A stretch of 64,000 bases of DNA from Guadua angustifolia (GCA_036346375.1 CM070500.1:78286437-78350436), one strand, 5' to 3'; positions 44,613 through 55,469 are shown, counted from the stretch's first letter. Numbers and translations: made by a program. Notes: generated by a model from the letters alone, not told the origin.

Positions 44613-44841
44613 GCACTCATCTGTCAGTATCAGGTACCTCTGCCAGTTCGAGAATTATAGCGCCTGGATGGCTTATTACGAACATTGGAAGTCTGCCTGC
44701 CTACCACGGGACATGAACTGGGAAGAATACAAGCAACAACATGAGAGGAGGCATCACGAGGTCATCGTCGACAACGCGGAGGTAGAGTTTGCACCACAAA
44801 CGTACTACTACTCGCAGGTACGTAATGCAAATAGATATTGA
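44613..44841 (+). pseudogene. hAT transposase pseudogene, part 3: C-terminus
   Basis: After the solo LTR the hAT frame continues exactly through the duplicated GCACT: ...CGG CAC | TCA TCT... It runs FENYSAWMAYYEHWKSACLP, then NWEEYKQQHERRHHE and QTYYYSQ, to a TGA at 44,839-44,841. CAGGTACG at 44,815 could be a splice donor, so the true end may be slightly different. The segment is acidic and aromatic, like the ends of related transposases, and has no catalytic role that I recognise. Confidence 0.75.
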
Positions 44842-45523
44842 TTTTATTATTATGCAAATATGGAATAAATTGTCATATGTATCAATTTTATTTCATGCCT
44901 ATTAATTGTTATGCAAATATACATCGATTATCTGCAATTGTGGCTCTCCAAATCCGAATTTTAGTCAAAATGCTGCCGAAATTTCTAACTTCACGGACTG
45001 ATAATGATCTAAAAATTTTATGCCAAGGTTAATGATGCATCACAATCATCCAATTAAAATTTCAAAATTTTGTAACATACTTTCAACCATTTTCCATCCG
45101 GACATCACCGCTGTCCGAATTTTTAAAAATCCCTCGAGCCTCACCATCATTTGAAAATTTTATGGAAAGATTAGTGATATGATAGAATCATGCACAAAAA
45201 ATTACAAATATTTCTAACGTGGTTTGTCCCCTTTTCATTCAGTTCAAAATTACCAATTAGTGTTTTATTAGGACAGTAGTCATATTTGAATTTTTTTAAA
45301 TTCCACAAGATTCATAATTATACGAAATTTTTATGGTAACATCATCAATATGTTAGTGATCTCCAGAAAAAAATTCAAAAATTTTTGCCAAAGTTTCGAC
45401 TGTATTTTACGCCGTGACATTTTGCCGAGATCTCGGCAAAACCGGTGAGATTTCGGTTCGGCCGAGAGCTACAGAACCGGATTTGCATTAGTGTTTTTGC
45501 ATTTCGATCAAAATTTATTTGAA
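44842..45523. repeat. AT-rich diverged repeats
   Basis: No gene. Sequence resembles the AT-rich repeats near 18.1-18.6 kb (motifs such as 'tgaaaattttatgg'). At 45,420-45,470 it carries 'ccgagatctcggcaaaaccggtgagatttcgg', also found in variant form near 17,880-18,010. Confidence 0.45.
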
Positions 45524-45526
45524 TTT

Positions 45527-45883
45527 CCGACACTGTCCGTATTTGAAAATTTCCAAATCTGTGGAGAATAGGGCTGGAAAAAAAGCTCGTTGAGCTGGCT
45601 CGGTGGCTCGTTTTAAAATTGCTCCGATTACATTCATTTTTCTTTTAAAATAAAAATTAGTTGATTTGGAACAAGTGTCAACTTCGGCTCTGCTCGTTAG
45701 GCTCGGCTCGAAGTTGGGTCTCAAACAATACAGGAGACTATAATAAATAAGAATAAATTAGTATCAAAAAAAGCTCAAAAAAAGTCCATTTGACTCGTTT
45801 TCCACCCCTAGTGGAGAACCACCGTATCCGGTTTTGCCTCTAAGTGGTACTGGCAGGACCACGCACCGGATGATGCTGCGTCG
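45527..45883. repeat. Dispersed repeat, filled copy (empty copy at 17,752-17,864)
   Basis: Left part CCGACACTGTCCGTATTTGA and right part ACCACCGTATCCGGTTTTGC followed by AAGTGGTACT and GGACCACGCAC match the earlier copy closely, except for the hAT MITE inserted between them here. Confidence 0.85.
45569..45810. mobile_element. 242-bp hAT-type MITE; TSD GTGGAGAA
   Basis: TAGGGCTGGAAAAAAAGCTC ... CTCGTTTTCCACCCCTA with perfect GTGGAGAA on both sides (45,561-45,568 and 45,811-45,818). GCTCG motifs recur at both ends. The related locus at 17,791-17,798 has a single ATGGAGAA with no insertion, an empty-site control inside the same window. Confidence 0.92.
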
Positions 45884-46435
45884 ACGCCTTGAGGGCATCT
45901 CCTGTCGGGTACTAGGTTTTGTTGTACCAGAATTAATTGTTCGTATGTGAGGAGTATTATTCTGATTGAATTCTTTGTTTAGAGCTTAAGCTAACAGTTA
46001 CACATGCTGGTCCCCTGAATGAATCAAATCCAATTTTGTCCGTTCCCTTGCCATACTAAAAGTAGAAGCTCTTTTCCTAGCTAACACATGCTTTTGTTCT
46101 TCAGCTTAATAATTGAGACAGTTAAGTTGGCTCGCCATTGTTGGACCCAAGATGGCCCTAGCTACATTTTGCAAGTCCATGAATGGCTACAATTGTAATG
46201 GTTTTTTAATCCCATATATCATTTTTTTACGACACAAGAGTTTACCATACTACTGAAAAAGGCAAGTACAAACTCTACAGTAATTTTTTTAAAAAAAAAC
46301 TAAAGCATTAATTAACTCATCCAATGCATGCATGGAGCTAGAAACACAACTAATCCAGACCGGAGGTAAATATAACTTTGCTTGACTAGAGGAGAGTAGT
46401 ATACGATTCTTCTTCAATTCAACAATAGACGAGAG
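45884..46435. other. Intergenic spacer
   Basis: No coding region or complete element recognised. It ends with a local near-repeat of the LINE target (ATACGATTCTTCTTCAATTC at 46,401). Confidence 0.5.
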
Positions 46436-46499
46436 TATATGATTCTTCTTTTTTTATAATGGAAGAATTTTATTAATTTCAAGAGCATTACATCGAGAT

Positions 46500-47390
46500 A
46501 ATACAAGTTCTTGAAATTGCTTCCGGCCTCTGCTTAACGTAAAACACACAGCCAAAAAGAATAAAATGGAACATACACACTTTAATGACTAGCAATCCGA
46601 AGACTAGACCGCCACCCATGCGCCAGGGAATAGAAGTCCTTGGCCATTCGAACCAAACATTGAGTAGCCTCCTCTAAAGTAGCTCGCATCTCCTCCTTCT
46701 GCAACACAGCCCACGTACGTAGCCAGTGGATAATAGCAAAAATAACCTGCAAAGGAGAAGAGATGGTTTTCTTTTGAAATACCCTATCATTCCTGCATAA
46801 CCATATAGACTAACACGTAGCTGTAGCACTAAGAAGAACTAGATTTCTATCACTTCAACCAAAACCCTCTAACCAACTTCCAAACATACTATCAACGCAC
46901 GTTGGACTAGATATTTGAAAGGCCAAATATATTAGGGTCCAAACTGTATGTGCAAAACGACAATCAAAGAATAGATGCCTAATTGTCTCAGGTTCCTGAC
47001 AAAAGCAACATGTTTTGCATCCTTGCCAATTTCACTTTGCTAGATTATCTTTAGTTAGAATCACTCCTCTTCTAAGGTACCACAAAAACACCTTGATTTT
47101 TAGTGGAACTTTAAGTTTCCATAATCGTTTATTTAAATTTGGCACTCCACTTTTAATCAATACTTGATAATGAGATTTCACAGAGAATTGACCATTTTGA
47201 CATAAATTCCGGCGGAACTCATCATTAATCTGCGTTAGATTAATGTTAGCGATACGTGAAAGTTATTCAATCCACGCCACTAACTTTGGTCCAATCAGTG
47301 ACCTTCGCCATGAAATGTTTGGTTGTGCTGTTGAGAAAACTTCAGCAATGATTGTAAACTTCCTTCTAACTATGCTATATAATCCAGGGT
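46500..47390 (-). pseudogene. LINE ORF2 end: zf-RVT domain
   Basis: Minus strand, continuing from the far side of CACTA 2: YPGLYSIVRRKF, ISWRRSLIGPKLVAWIE, then a stop, a spacer, KLKVPLKIKVFLWYLRRGVI and CKTCCFCQEPETIRHLFFDC. The last is the Cys/His zinc-binding motif at the end of plant L1-type reverse transcriptases, followed by FAHTVW. The in-frame stop after WIE and the lack of RT and endonuclease domains make it a pseudogene. Confidence 0.85.
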
Positions 47391-47717
47391 ATTCACTGCA
47401 GGGAAAAACAGTAATTTCAACAGCCAAAACCGTCCACCCTAGAGACAAAGCCGTCCAGCATACGTAGGGTCGACAGCTGGCCGTCCATCTTAAGCCGCCG
47501 AAAGTAAGTGGTCGACCATAATATTAAATTCGACGGGCAGGCTGTCCACCCTATTAGGATCGACAACCAAATATAGGTTGTCTACCATAATAAAGCTAAG
47601 GTCGACGGGCAAAAGCAGTTGTCTAGTCTAAACTAGGGTGGACAGCCTTTTAGGGCTGTCGACCATAATAAGATTAGGGTCGACGGCTTTTTCCACGTGG
47701 CCGTCCACCATAAGCTC

Positions 47718-48842
47718 TTAGGGTATGATCAGAGAAAGGAACATATATTTCTCTTTCATGCAACGTTCCGGAGGGAGGTTATACGGAATGGTGAATACAG
47801 GCCAATATGAATATGATTGTGCGCTCATGCTGAAGGGTGTAAACCCATCTGTCGCGAGACCAATACGCACATTTCTTGGATCTCTTGCAAAATCAGGATT
47901 CATTTCATCAAAGTACTTCCAAGCTTCACCATCGGATAGATGAACCATGATACCTTCTTTCACACGTTTTCCTTCTTTGTGCCATCTCATATGCTTCGCT
48001 ATCTCTTCCGACATAAACAACCGCTGCAAACGTTGAGTAATTGGAAAGTAATGCAACGTTTTCTTGGCCACCTTCGTCTGTTTGGTGTTACCATCTTTGT
48101 TGGTAACTTCAATATACCTAGACTCTCTACAGCGATCGCAGTGGGTCTTTTTTGCGTGCTCCTTCCAGAATATTAGGCAATATCGAGGACAATAATTTAT
48201 TTTCTCGTACGGCATTCCTAGACCACTTAGAATTTTCTTCGAATCATACAAGTTTCGTGGTATTTTGTGGTATTCGGGGAGAAGGCTGCAAATAAGCTTC
48301 ACTAAGTCATTGTAACATTTGGTTGATAAATTATGCTTTGACTTAATTGCGATAAGACGTGCGACAGCCGCAAGGAACGTTACGTTTGTTTTCTTATGCA
48401 ACGGCTCTGAAGCGGCCTTTAGAAGCTTTAAGAAATCTGTTGCAAGTGAGGTAGGCACTTCCTCTTGTGGGAGATCTAACCCCTGACCAATGTTGTCCAC
48501 CATCTCTTCCATTCTGTCAATTTCATCGTAACCTTCGACAATATTAGAGGGTTGTACTATAACAGAACTAGATGGTCCACCTCGCACGCTCTCACCATGA
48601 TCAACCCATCTATAATAATTTGCTTTGAAGCCGTTCTTACAAAGATGCATCTCCATTTCTGCCCGACATCTCTTCAGGCTATTACCACATAGAGCGCACG
48701 GGCATCTCACTTCTGCCATGTCCGACACAGGCGTCGACCCAAAAGCCTGATGGATAAAATCTTTCGTTCCCACCTTCCACTCGACAGAGTGTCGTCCATT
48801 CTTATTCCAACCATTATACATCCACCTCCGAGAATTTTCCAT
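47718..48842 (-). CDS. Truncated TNP2-type transposase N-terminal ORF (CACTA 2)
   Basis: An uninterrupted 374-codon frame. I prefer the Met at 48,842 (MENSRRWMYNGWNKNGRHSV) over one 32 codons upstream because the domain homology starts there. It has the transposase-associated domain with a CPCALCG...HLCKNGF Cys/His cluster (residues about 55-80), and then the amino part of the TNP2 domain (FWKEHAKKTHCDRCRESRYI, HMRWHKEGKR, RIGLATDGFTPFSMSA). It ends at SLIIP followed by a stop just outside the left subterminal repeats. Full-length relatives are two to three times longer. The rest of the TNP2 core, DUF4218 and DUF4216 are deleted, so it cannot catalyse transposition. It might still bind DNA or partner proteins. 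It is the only long intact frame in the window. Confidence 0.78.
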   Translation of the reverse strand: MENSRRWMYNGWNKNGRHSVEWKVGTKDFIHQAFGSTPVSDMAEVRCPCALCGNSLKRCRAEMEMHLCKNGFKANYYRWVDHGESVRGGPSSSVIVQPSNIVEGYDEIDRMEEMVDNIGQGLDLPQEEVPTSLATDFLKLLKAASEPLHKKTNVTFLAAVARLIAIKSKHNLSTKCYNDLVKLICSLLPEYHKIPRNLYDSKKILSGLGMPYEKINYCPRYCLIFWKEHAKKTHCDRCRESRYIEVTNKDGNTKQTKVAKKTLHYFPITQRLQRLFMSEEIAKHMRWHKEGKRVKEGIMVHLSDGEAWKYFDEMNPDFARDPRNVRIGLATDGFTPFSMSAQSYSYWPVFTIPYNLPPERCMKEKYMFLSLIIP

Positions 48843-48942
48843 AATGGGCTGAAAGAATGTAACAAGAACCATGAACGTATGCAAAGGGGTTATGAATGTA
48901 ACATGAACCATCAATTCAGATTTGTTTGGACCATGCACTATC

Positions 48943-50765
48943 CGTGCTTGGATTTCGATTGGAAGATGCGAGAAAAAGGATTAAATATGCACAAGCATGT
49001 AGGTTTCAATGTGGAAATCAGATATGTATATCAACTGCATTGCTTATTCTTCGAGGAAACAAGGAGATGATAGCCTAATAGGATTGTCTTCTTGATTGTA
49101 AAATGTCTTTCCACGGAACAGAGTGAATAACTACTCAATCCAGCATATAAAAAAAGATATAATACATAGGAGAAATACATATCTTTGTTTTATTAAAGAA
49201 GAGGAACGGGAGCAATAAACATAATCACTGTTTGTACCTAGGGACAGATCATAACAATGAAGATTAATTATATATAAATAGAACTATATAACAAATACAA
49301 TTGTATTTCAATAATTCGAAGTAGAGTTGTATACCAAAGACAATTATATCATAATATCTAGACACGCAGTTGCACGGGTAAGTCCGGTAGTTTCTACCTG
49401 GGAACTTGTATTCTTACATGGATTGTTTTATCGATCTCAATGTTTTAAAAATTCCTTGGATTAAAAATCTGCAAAATTGATAATGATTTTGTTTAATTGG
49501 GTGAGAATTGAAACTATAATTAACAGTCCAGACAAAAAAATGCAACCTTTATTAAAGCTAAATGAAGATATCTGTTCTAATTAGAACTTGAAACTGCGTT
49601 TTAAAATAAAAAATACAAACTCTTGATCTTGACTAGGGTTTAGAAAATTGTTTTGGGCAAAAAAGGAATGAACCTGGCAATTTTTTTATTTGTTTTGATT
49701 TTGCGGATTTCAAGTTGGAGAGGAAACTGCAAGCAATTCTACACGTTTTGATGTTCAAATGAACCCTGATCTTGATCATCCATTCACCGTGGAAATGAGT
49801 CACATATGTTAACTTTCAAATCAGGTTGATCATGATCTCTAAGTATGCAGGAATTGCATATCGATTGTAATCAATATAATTTGGAAAATTTTGATGCGAC
49901 AAATCGATTCTGCCCCTGCTTCTTCGATCCCCAATTAATGTAAACCTTGCTGATGTTAAAAACGACAAGAAGCATGTGCAAGTGAACAAAATAAACTCAT
50001 AGGTATTGTACAAAAACAAAATGGATTTATTTTGCATCAACTATTGCACGGATGGAGCTAGTAGATCCTAGAGGGAGAAGTCTTTAATTGGCAACCCAAG
50101 ACTAGGAAATATTCTGATTTCTGCAACTCGCTTTTTTTCTATATTACCACTGCACTCAATAATACAGTTCATTGCATAATTCACATTTGTTTATCTAGAT
50201 ATTAAGAAATGGGTGTGTATGTCCAATTCAATTAAAGAACTAATACATGTATGATTAATAATCTGACCATAGCATTAAAATTATCCAGTATCCATAGCAT
50301 ATATACTTCATGACCAAATGTAGAGATTAAAATTATCCATAGCACATATACTTCATAGCCAAATGTAGAGATTAAAATTATCCAGTATCTACATAGTTGC
50401 GGTGGGGGCGGCAAGGGATGTAGGGGAGACCGCACACGCGGAGGCGGCGACCGGGCCACCGGCGCCTGCCCCTGGGGAGGCGACGGGTGGTGGGGCGCCC
50501 GCCCTGGGAGGCGCCGCGGTCGTGAAGCGCCTGACCCTACGGGAGGCGCAGGCGATGGGCGCCGGCCCTCGGGAGGCGGCGATCGTGGTGGCGGCACTCG
50601 TGGGAGGCGGCGGGGGCCGGCGACACTCGGGAGACAGCGGACCTCGGGGACGCGGTCAGACCCGGCCGGGGAGGAGGCGGCGGCGGACGCCTGACGGGAT
50701 CGAGTTCTGCGGAGGCGTGGGATTGAAACGGCAAGTAGAATGGGGATCGAGTTCTACGGGAGAGG
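48943..50765 (-). other. CACTA 2 leader: AT-rich region and GC-rich first-exon-like block
   Basis: On the minus strand the GC-rich block (50,400-50,735, GGAGGCG-type repeats) followed by about 1.5 kb of AT-rich sequence resembles the first exon and intron of a CACTA transposase gene. A tandem repeat (50,274-50,325, 50,326-50,370, 50,371-50,396; ATTAAAATTATCCAGTATCC plus CCAAATGTAGAG) sits beside it. No protein recognised. Confidence 0.5.
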
Positions 50766-51181
50766 TAAATGCCATTTAGGGTCGACGGCCAGATAAGCTG
50801 TCCACCCTAATTCATTAGGGTCGACGGCCACGTGGGTATCCGTCGACCATAAGTTACGTTTCTAACTGCCAATTGGGCCCGTGTGTTAGTTAGGGTCGAC
50901 AGCCACATTGGTTGTCCACCCTAATTGCGCCCATTTGGTGGAGGGCCAGATTTGGCGATCGACCCTACACTAGGGTGGATGACTTATATACATGCTGTCG
51001 ACCCTAATTTCCAACAGTTCCCCAATTCCAGGGCGGGATAGGTGGCACACGTTTTTTTTACGTTTAGGGTAGACGGTTGTTCTTTCGGCCGTCGACCTTA
51101 ATGTATTTTTGGTGGACAGGGTGTTTTGGCCGTCTACCATATTTGTGGCTGTGGAGAATAAATACTTTTCCTGTAGTGATT

Positions 51182-51600
51182 GATCTTTAAGAGGGCAATT
51201 TTCAAGCCAGATATCCTCTCAGAACCTCACCTGCGATCCATTATTAATTTTGAAGGTGCCAAAGCGAAAGAAATCTTGCTTTACCTTCATTAAGCTGGAC
51301 AAAAAAATGTGAATCTCCTGGTTTCCACTCAGCTTGCCCTAGCGGCTTGGAGCCTAAATATTTGTTCCTAAGTAGCTGTTGCCAGGTACCTTCCGTTGTT
51401 AAAAGTTTAAACAACCATTTGCTTAGAAGAGCGATATTCTTAAAGTTCAAATCATGAATCCCCAGTCCTCCTTGATCTTACAATGTTCCACCTAGCAAGG
51501 CGATATTTCCTCTTATGTTCGTCTTCTTGCCAATAAAACCGAGAGCGGAAATACTTCAGTTTCTTAAGAACCTCTCTAGGAATCGCAAAAAAGACATCAT
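51182..51600 (-). pseudogene. LINE ORF2 fragment upstream of CACTA 2
   Basis: Minus strand: MNFKNIALLSKWLFKLLTTE, TWQQLLRNKYLGSKPLGQAE and HFFVQLNEGKARFLSLW, typical of the region between RT and zf-RVT in plant LINE ORF2. It then reads ENCPLKDQ up to the CACTA insertion. When the single ATT target is counted once, the frame continues directly into YPGLYSIV on the other side. Confidence 0.85.
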
Positions 51601-51620
51601 ATACATATATGATTCTTCTT

Positions 51621-53313
51621 CAGTTTAACAATTATAACCATCGATCATCAGCAAACTAAATATCGTCGTCAACTAGAATTCTGCACCGATAGTAATACGT
51701 AGCTAATAATCGATTGACAGCTGAGAGGAAGTGAGGAATTGATCGACAGGGGTACGGTGCCAAAGAAACACCTCACAAATCCACACGTCAAGTGGATGGC
51801 CATTTTTCTTCCCTTGACCAGTAGCAGACCGGAAACGCACAGCACACCTCACATAATTATCCAAAAATCGCTATGTAGCCTCCCCGAAAGCGATTGAACG
51901 GGACAACATACTCCACGCACAGGAGGCTGCAGTGCGCGGGTGTCGTGGCCATTGTTGCCATCAGTCGCGCTTTGCAGAGCTTCGCTGAGATTTTTCATGG
52001 GAAGCGACGATGTTTTCACAGCAAGACTAGAGAGAGATACTCGCGTCGTTGGCGATGACGTATGAGTGAACTGACTGTATTTCCTTGTTGACGTAAGCTT
52101 TTAGATGAACTGTCTGTCGTATACAGTTTACTATCGTATCAGAGCCAATAAATTTTGTCTTAATTAGGCCGAGCAAGCCGTAAGCTTTTCGGTGAACTGC
52201 GGCCACAAGAATTTAAGAGGAAACAGTTGAAATCTCGCACAAACCAGGAAAAATTTTCAAACAGGCCCTAAAGTCGCATCATCTTGTGTTGGCGATGAGT
52301 GTGTAGGAGCTAGCGACCCGTAGAAATCATGTTCTTGATCTAGAAATATGGAGTCATTAATGGATTGGCACATCTTTCTATTTCCTCCGATGGGCAAGTG
52401 GCAAAAAAGATCTAGAGCCCTGATATGCAGCTGATTCAGCCACGAAAACAGATGAGAAGTTTTGTCGCGGTCACATGCAGGATCCTAACGTTTTCATATA
52501 TGGGTGGTACTGAGCTTTAGTGAAAACCATTTCAGTTTCAAGCTAATCTTTCAGGAGCTGTGTCATTAGTAACGCACGTCGACGTGATTGTGGTCAGAAA
52601 GTTGCCGAAAGGAAATTGAGATATGCACGTGAAGTGCCTTTCAAGCGGGCACTTTTAGTTCCTGTGCTTTAATTGACGAAAATGAGGTTGCATAATGCAT
52701 AGAGAAGGAAATGGTCATTGAAGTTACATGACCACAGGTAGGTGCTGGTCTCATATGGCATGTCCTTACTAACCACACACACAAAAAAATGATAATGATT
52801 TTTTAGTTTTGCAGATAAATTAAGAAGTGACTATGGCACACGTGTTTGTATTTTATAGACTTTACACTTAGTTTTTTTTCTTTACTGTAATACTACAAGT
52901 GAAAGGGCAGCCATAGGAAAAGAGGAGAAAAAAAAAGTCGTCTATTCCTCAAGTGAGGCAAAATTTCAGCCACTTTTCTGCTGTCAATGGATGAAAAATT
53001 AATCAGTCTCGTCATTCCTCTCACTCCCTATATATAACAGACAAACTCACCTCTAGATAAATAATGAAACAATTAAAGTATTATTTTAACCTAGACAGAA
53101 AATAAATTTAGGTTTGGTGAGCCCCTACATAATACGAAGATAGAGATATTTGTATCCTAGACAAGAATAAAGTAAACTTAGATAAACTCAGCTAGAAGTA
53201 AAAATTGGTGTAAAATTGTACTAAAATTCCAATTACTTAGCACTACTTTCCTATGTGAAATTGTAGAACTAATAGCCACAGTGTATTTGGTCCCTTTGCA
53301 CATTATTTTCGTT
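51621..53313. other. Intergenic, no gene recognised
   Basis: AT-rich to moderate sequence with no convincing frame or complete element. It may hold remnants of old genes or elements that I cannot name. Confidence 0.45.
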
Positions 53314-53666
53314 TTTGGCTCCCTCCCGAATGAAATTACAAATTTAGTCCTCTTCTCGACCATGAAAGCACGGATAGGCAGGCATACGTTTCACCTAACG
53401 CGCTCCTCTAATACAACAGATCACCGGCACCACAACTTTACTTCCTACCGAGCTCGAGTACCCCGGCATCCCATTCTACCGAGCTTGGGTACAATGGTAC
53501 CATGTCCTGTCAAACTCATTAGGAAGGGGAGATGCAGTGCTAGAGACCTACTGTGGTAGAGAAGCATGGTAAATAATACGTGTCTCCTACTAGTATTTTT
53601 GTGGTCAAGAAGTGAACTAAATTTATAATTTCATTCAGAAGAAGAAAAAAAAGTGCAAGGCCAAAG
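53314..53666. mobile_element. ~350-bp MITE with long inverted repeats
   Basis: Left arm TTTTTGGCTCCCTCCCGAATGA.. (53,313-53,368) pairs with the right arm (53,594-53,666): both share GAATGAAATTA-AAATTTAGT followed by C-TCT-GACCA. Arms are about 55 bp. No coding. The target duplication is uncertain. Confidence 0.6.
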
Positions 53667-54589
53667 CTTCGTACAACTACATAATGTGCAATTTTAGGCG
53701 AACGAGAGAATAAAATTTTAGGCGAAGGAGAAATAGCAACAATTAGCAAAACAACAAACTGGCATGCATGTTACACCGGAGGTTCAAGAGTAAACAAAGT
53801 TATTAAGCATTAGAAAGTCATAATCTTTCCTAAAAAAAAGGCATTAGAAAGACATACTCCCTCCGGTGAATGAAGAGTGACGTTTTAAAATAAGTGCGCG
53901 GTTAAACTTTGTAATTTTTTGTAAGGAGTACATAGATACAATGCATTAAATTCGGATAAGAAAAATTGGCTGCGTATCAGACCATCGTCGTAAAAAGGTA
54001 AAAACATTCTGAATTAGGCCAACCGCAAACCAGCCATCCTGACATATCGCAAACGTCAGTTTCTCGGTGATTCATGTGTTCCTAGTTCGTACAAGCTATT
54101 GTAGAGCTGTATGGCTAGCTTTCAATTGCTTGATTCAGTTACCCTTTGTTATATCTGAATAGCTGATTAGTCATGGGGCACACACTTAGGGTTTGTTTGG
54201 TACAGCTTCAGCTTCACTAGATCTATATTTCTAACTCTATCAGATCCGTAGAGCTTGAGCTGTTGGTACATTGAGAGTATTTAGATGGATCATCTTGTTT
54301 ACATTTTAGACTAAAATATAAACTTAAATTATTTTATTTTAGCCTACAATCTTCAGATCTCAGTTGAAGCTGGCATTTGAAGCTCTGTGAAATAGGACCT
54401 TAGATTGATTTCTGATGTCAGGCTAGAGTTTCAATTCCTTGGTAGCAGGAATCTAATTACTGTAAAGTTCAAAATTTGTAGAAAGTATTAGTCTAATTCG
54501 CTCACGATCGTAACATAGTTATAGCTAGCGGCCGGGCAGCTCCCGACCGCGTCGCTTCTCCAGTTCTCCTGCTCGGCCTCACGGCCTCA
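53667..54589. other. Intergenic with one Stowaway-like end
   Basis: TACTCCCTCCGG at 53,855 resembles a Tc1/mariner Stowaway terminus (CTCCCTCCG after TA), but I could not find the matching right end. The rest is unassigned. Confidence 0.35.
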
Positions 54590-54597
54590 CCTGTGCC

Positions 54598-55239
54598 TAG
54601 GGGTGCAAACGGAGCGGATATTTCCCGACCGACCGAAGACCGAATTCGTTTAAAATCCGATTCGAATCCGAAAAAATGATATCCGGTTATATCCGGATTC
54701 GATCCGAATTCGAATCTGCCTATCCGAAAAAAATATGGGGTAGGATATGGGAAGAAAGTATCCGATCCGTATCCGATCTATATCCACATATCCGAGATAT
54801 CCGAAAAATATCGGTGTAAATGAGTGCAATAGATATCCGATAATGAGATCCGATAAACATAAACATTCTACATCATATAAGTTCATATGTTGGTTGGAAT
54901 TATACTTGGCGCATATTATTCTTATATAGGAAGGCAATTATTATTGAATTTGAAACACTTATATGTCTCAAGGTTTTAGTAAAGTTTTGTGTATGGTTAA
55001 TTGATTTTAATATGCGCGACATATATGGTTTCGCTTTCACGCATTATCCGACTAACTATTAAGAATCGAGACTAACCGTATCCGGACGATCTCAGATTCG
55101 CCCGTATTCGCGATCGAAGTAATCCGTATTAGTATTCGAATCCGAATCTGTCCGTATCCGATTCTATATCCGAGAAAAAATTTGGAATAGGATACGGAAT
55201 GAGCGAAATCCGTCCGTATCCGATCCGTTTGCACCCCTA
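54598..55239. mobile_element. 642-bp Ac-like hAT element; TSD CCTGTGCC
   Basis: TAGGGGTGCAAACGGAGCGG ... ATCCGTTTGCACCCCTA, flanked by perfect CCTGTGCC at 54,590-54,597 and 55,240-55,247. Both ends are crowded with ATCCGNAT / TATCCGATCC motifs in direct and inverted orientation, presumably transposase-binding repeats like AAACGG in Ac. No transposase gene. Confidence 0.95.
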
Positions 55240-55469
55240 CCTGTGCCGTGAAGTTATTTCCTTTCCCTTCTGGGTTCTCGCTGACTCCACTGCTTACCCA
55301 GTGGAAGCCTTAGTTTTTCTAGCTCTTATATATGTACTAAATGCGTGGGCACGACACATACCGCGCTAGCCACAACACGTCAATGCATCAATAGAATAAG
55401 TTTCTATGGCCTCGCCACAATTTTGAAAATCTTCAGGGGTTTTTTTAACGAAAAAAGTTAAAAAAACTG

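Larger units (their letters stand above)
47394..51178 (-). mobile_element. CACTA 2, 3.8-kb deletion derivative inside the LINE; TSD ATT
   Basis: Plus-strand left end CACTGCAGGGAAAAAC; right end ...TTTTCCTGTAGTG (reverse complement CACTACAGGAAAAG). Flanked by ATT (47,391-47,393) and ATT (51,179-51,181). Subterminal blocks (47,425-47,715 and 50,770-51,140) are crowded with GGGTCGACGGCC / GTCCACCCTA motifs in both orientations. It encodes the first part of a TNP2 transposase on the minus strand and no catalytic core. It belongs to a different family from CACTA 1, since the subterminal motifs do not match. Confidence 0.93.
46436..51620 (-). mobile_element. 5'-truncated LINE, interrupted by CACTA 2; 15-bp TSDs
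   Basis: The body (46,451-51,605) is flanked by perfect 15-bp copies of TATATGATTCTTCTT (46,436-46,450 and 51,606-51,620). On the minus strand the 3' end is an A-run (…TTATAAAAA) next to the left duplication, as expected of target-primed insertion. Without CACTA 2 the LINE is about 1.37 kb and holds only the end of ORF2. It is dead on arrival through 5' truncation. Confidence 0.92.

Noticed and set aside
50402..50779. A 125-codon Gly/Arg-rich plus-strand frame in CACTA 2
   Set aside because: It runs against the transposase gene, overlaps an open Pro-rich frame on the other strand, and consists of GGAGGCG-type repeats; best read as a GC-rich leader.
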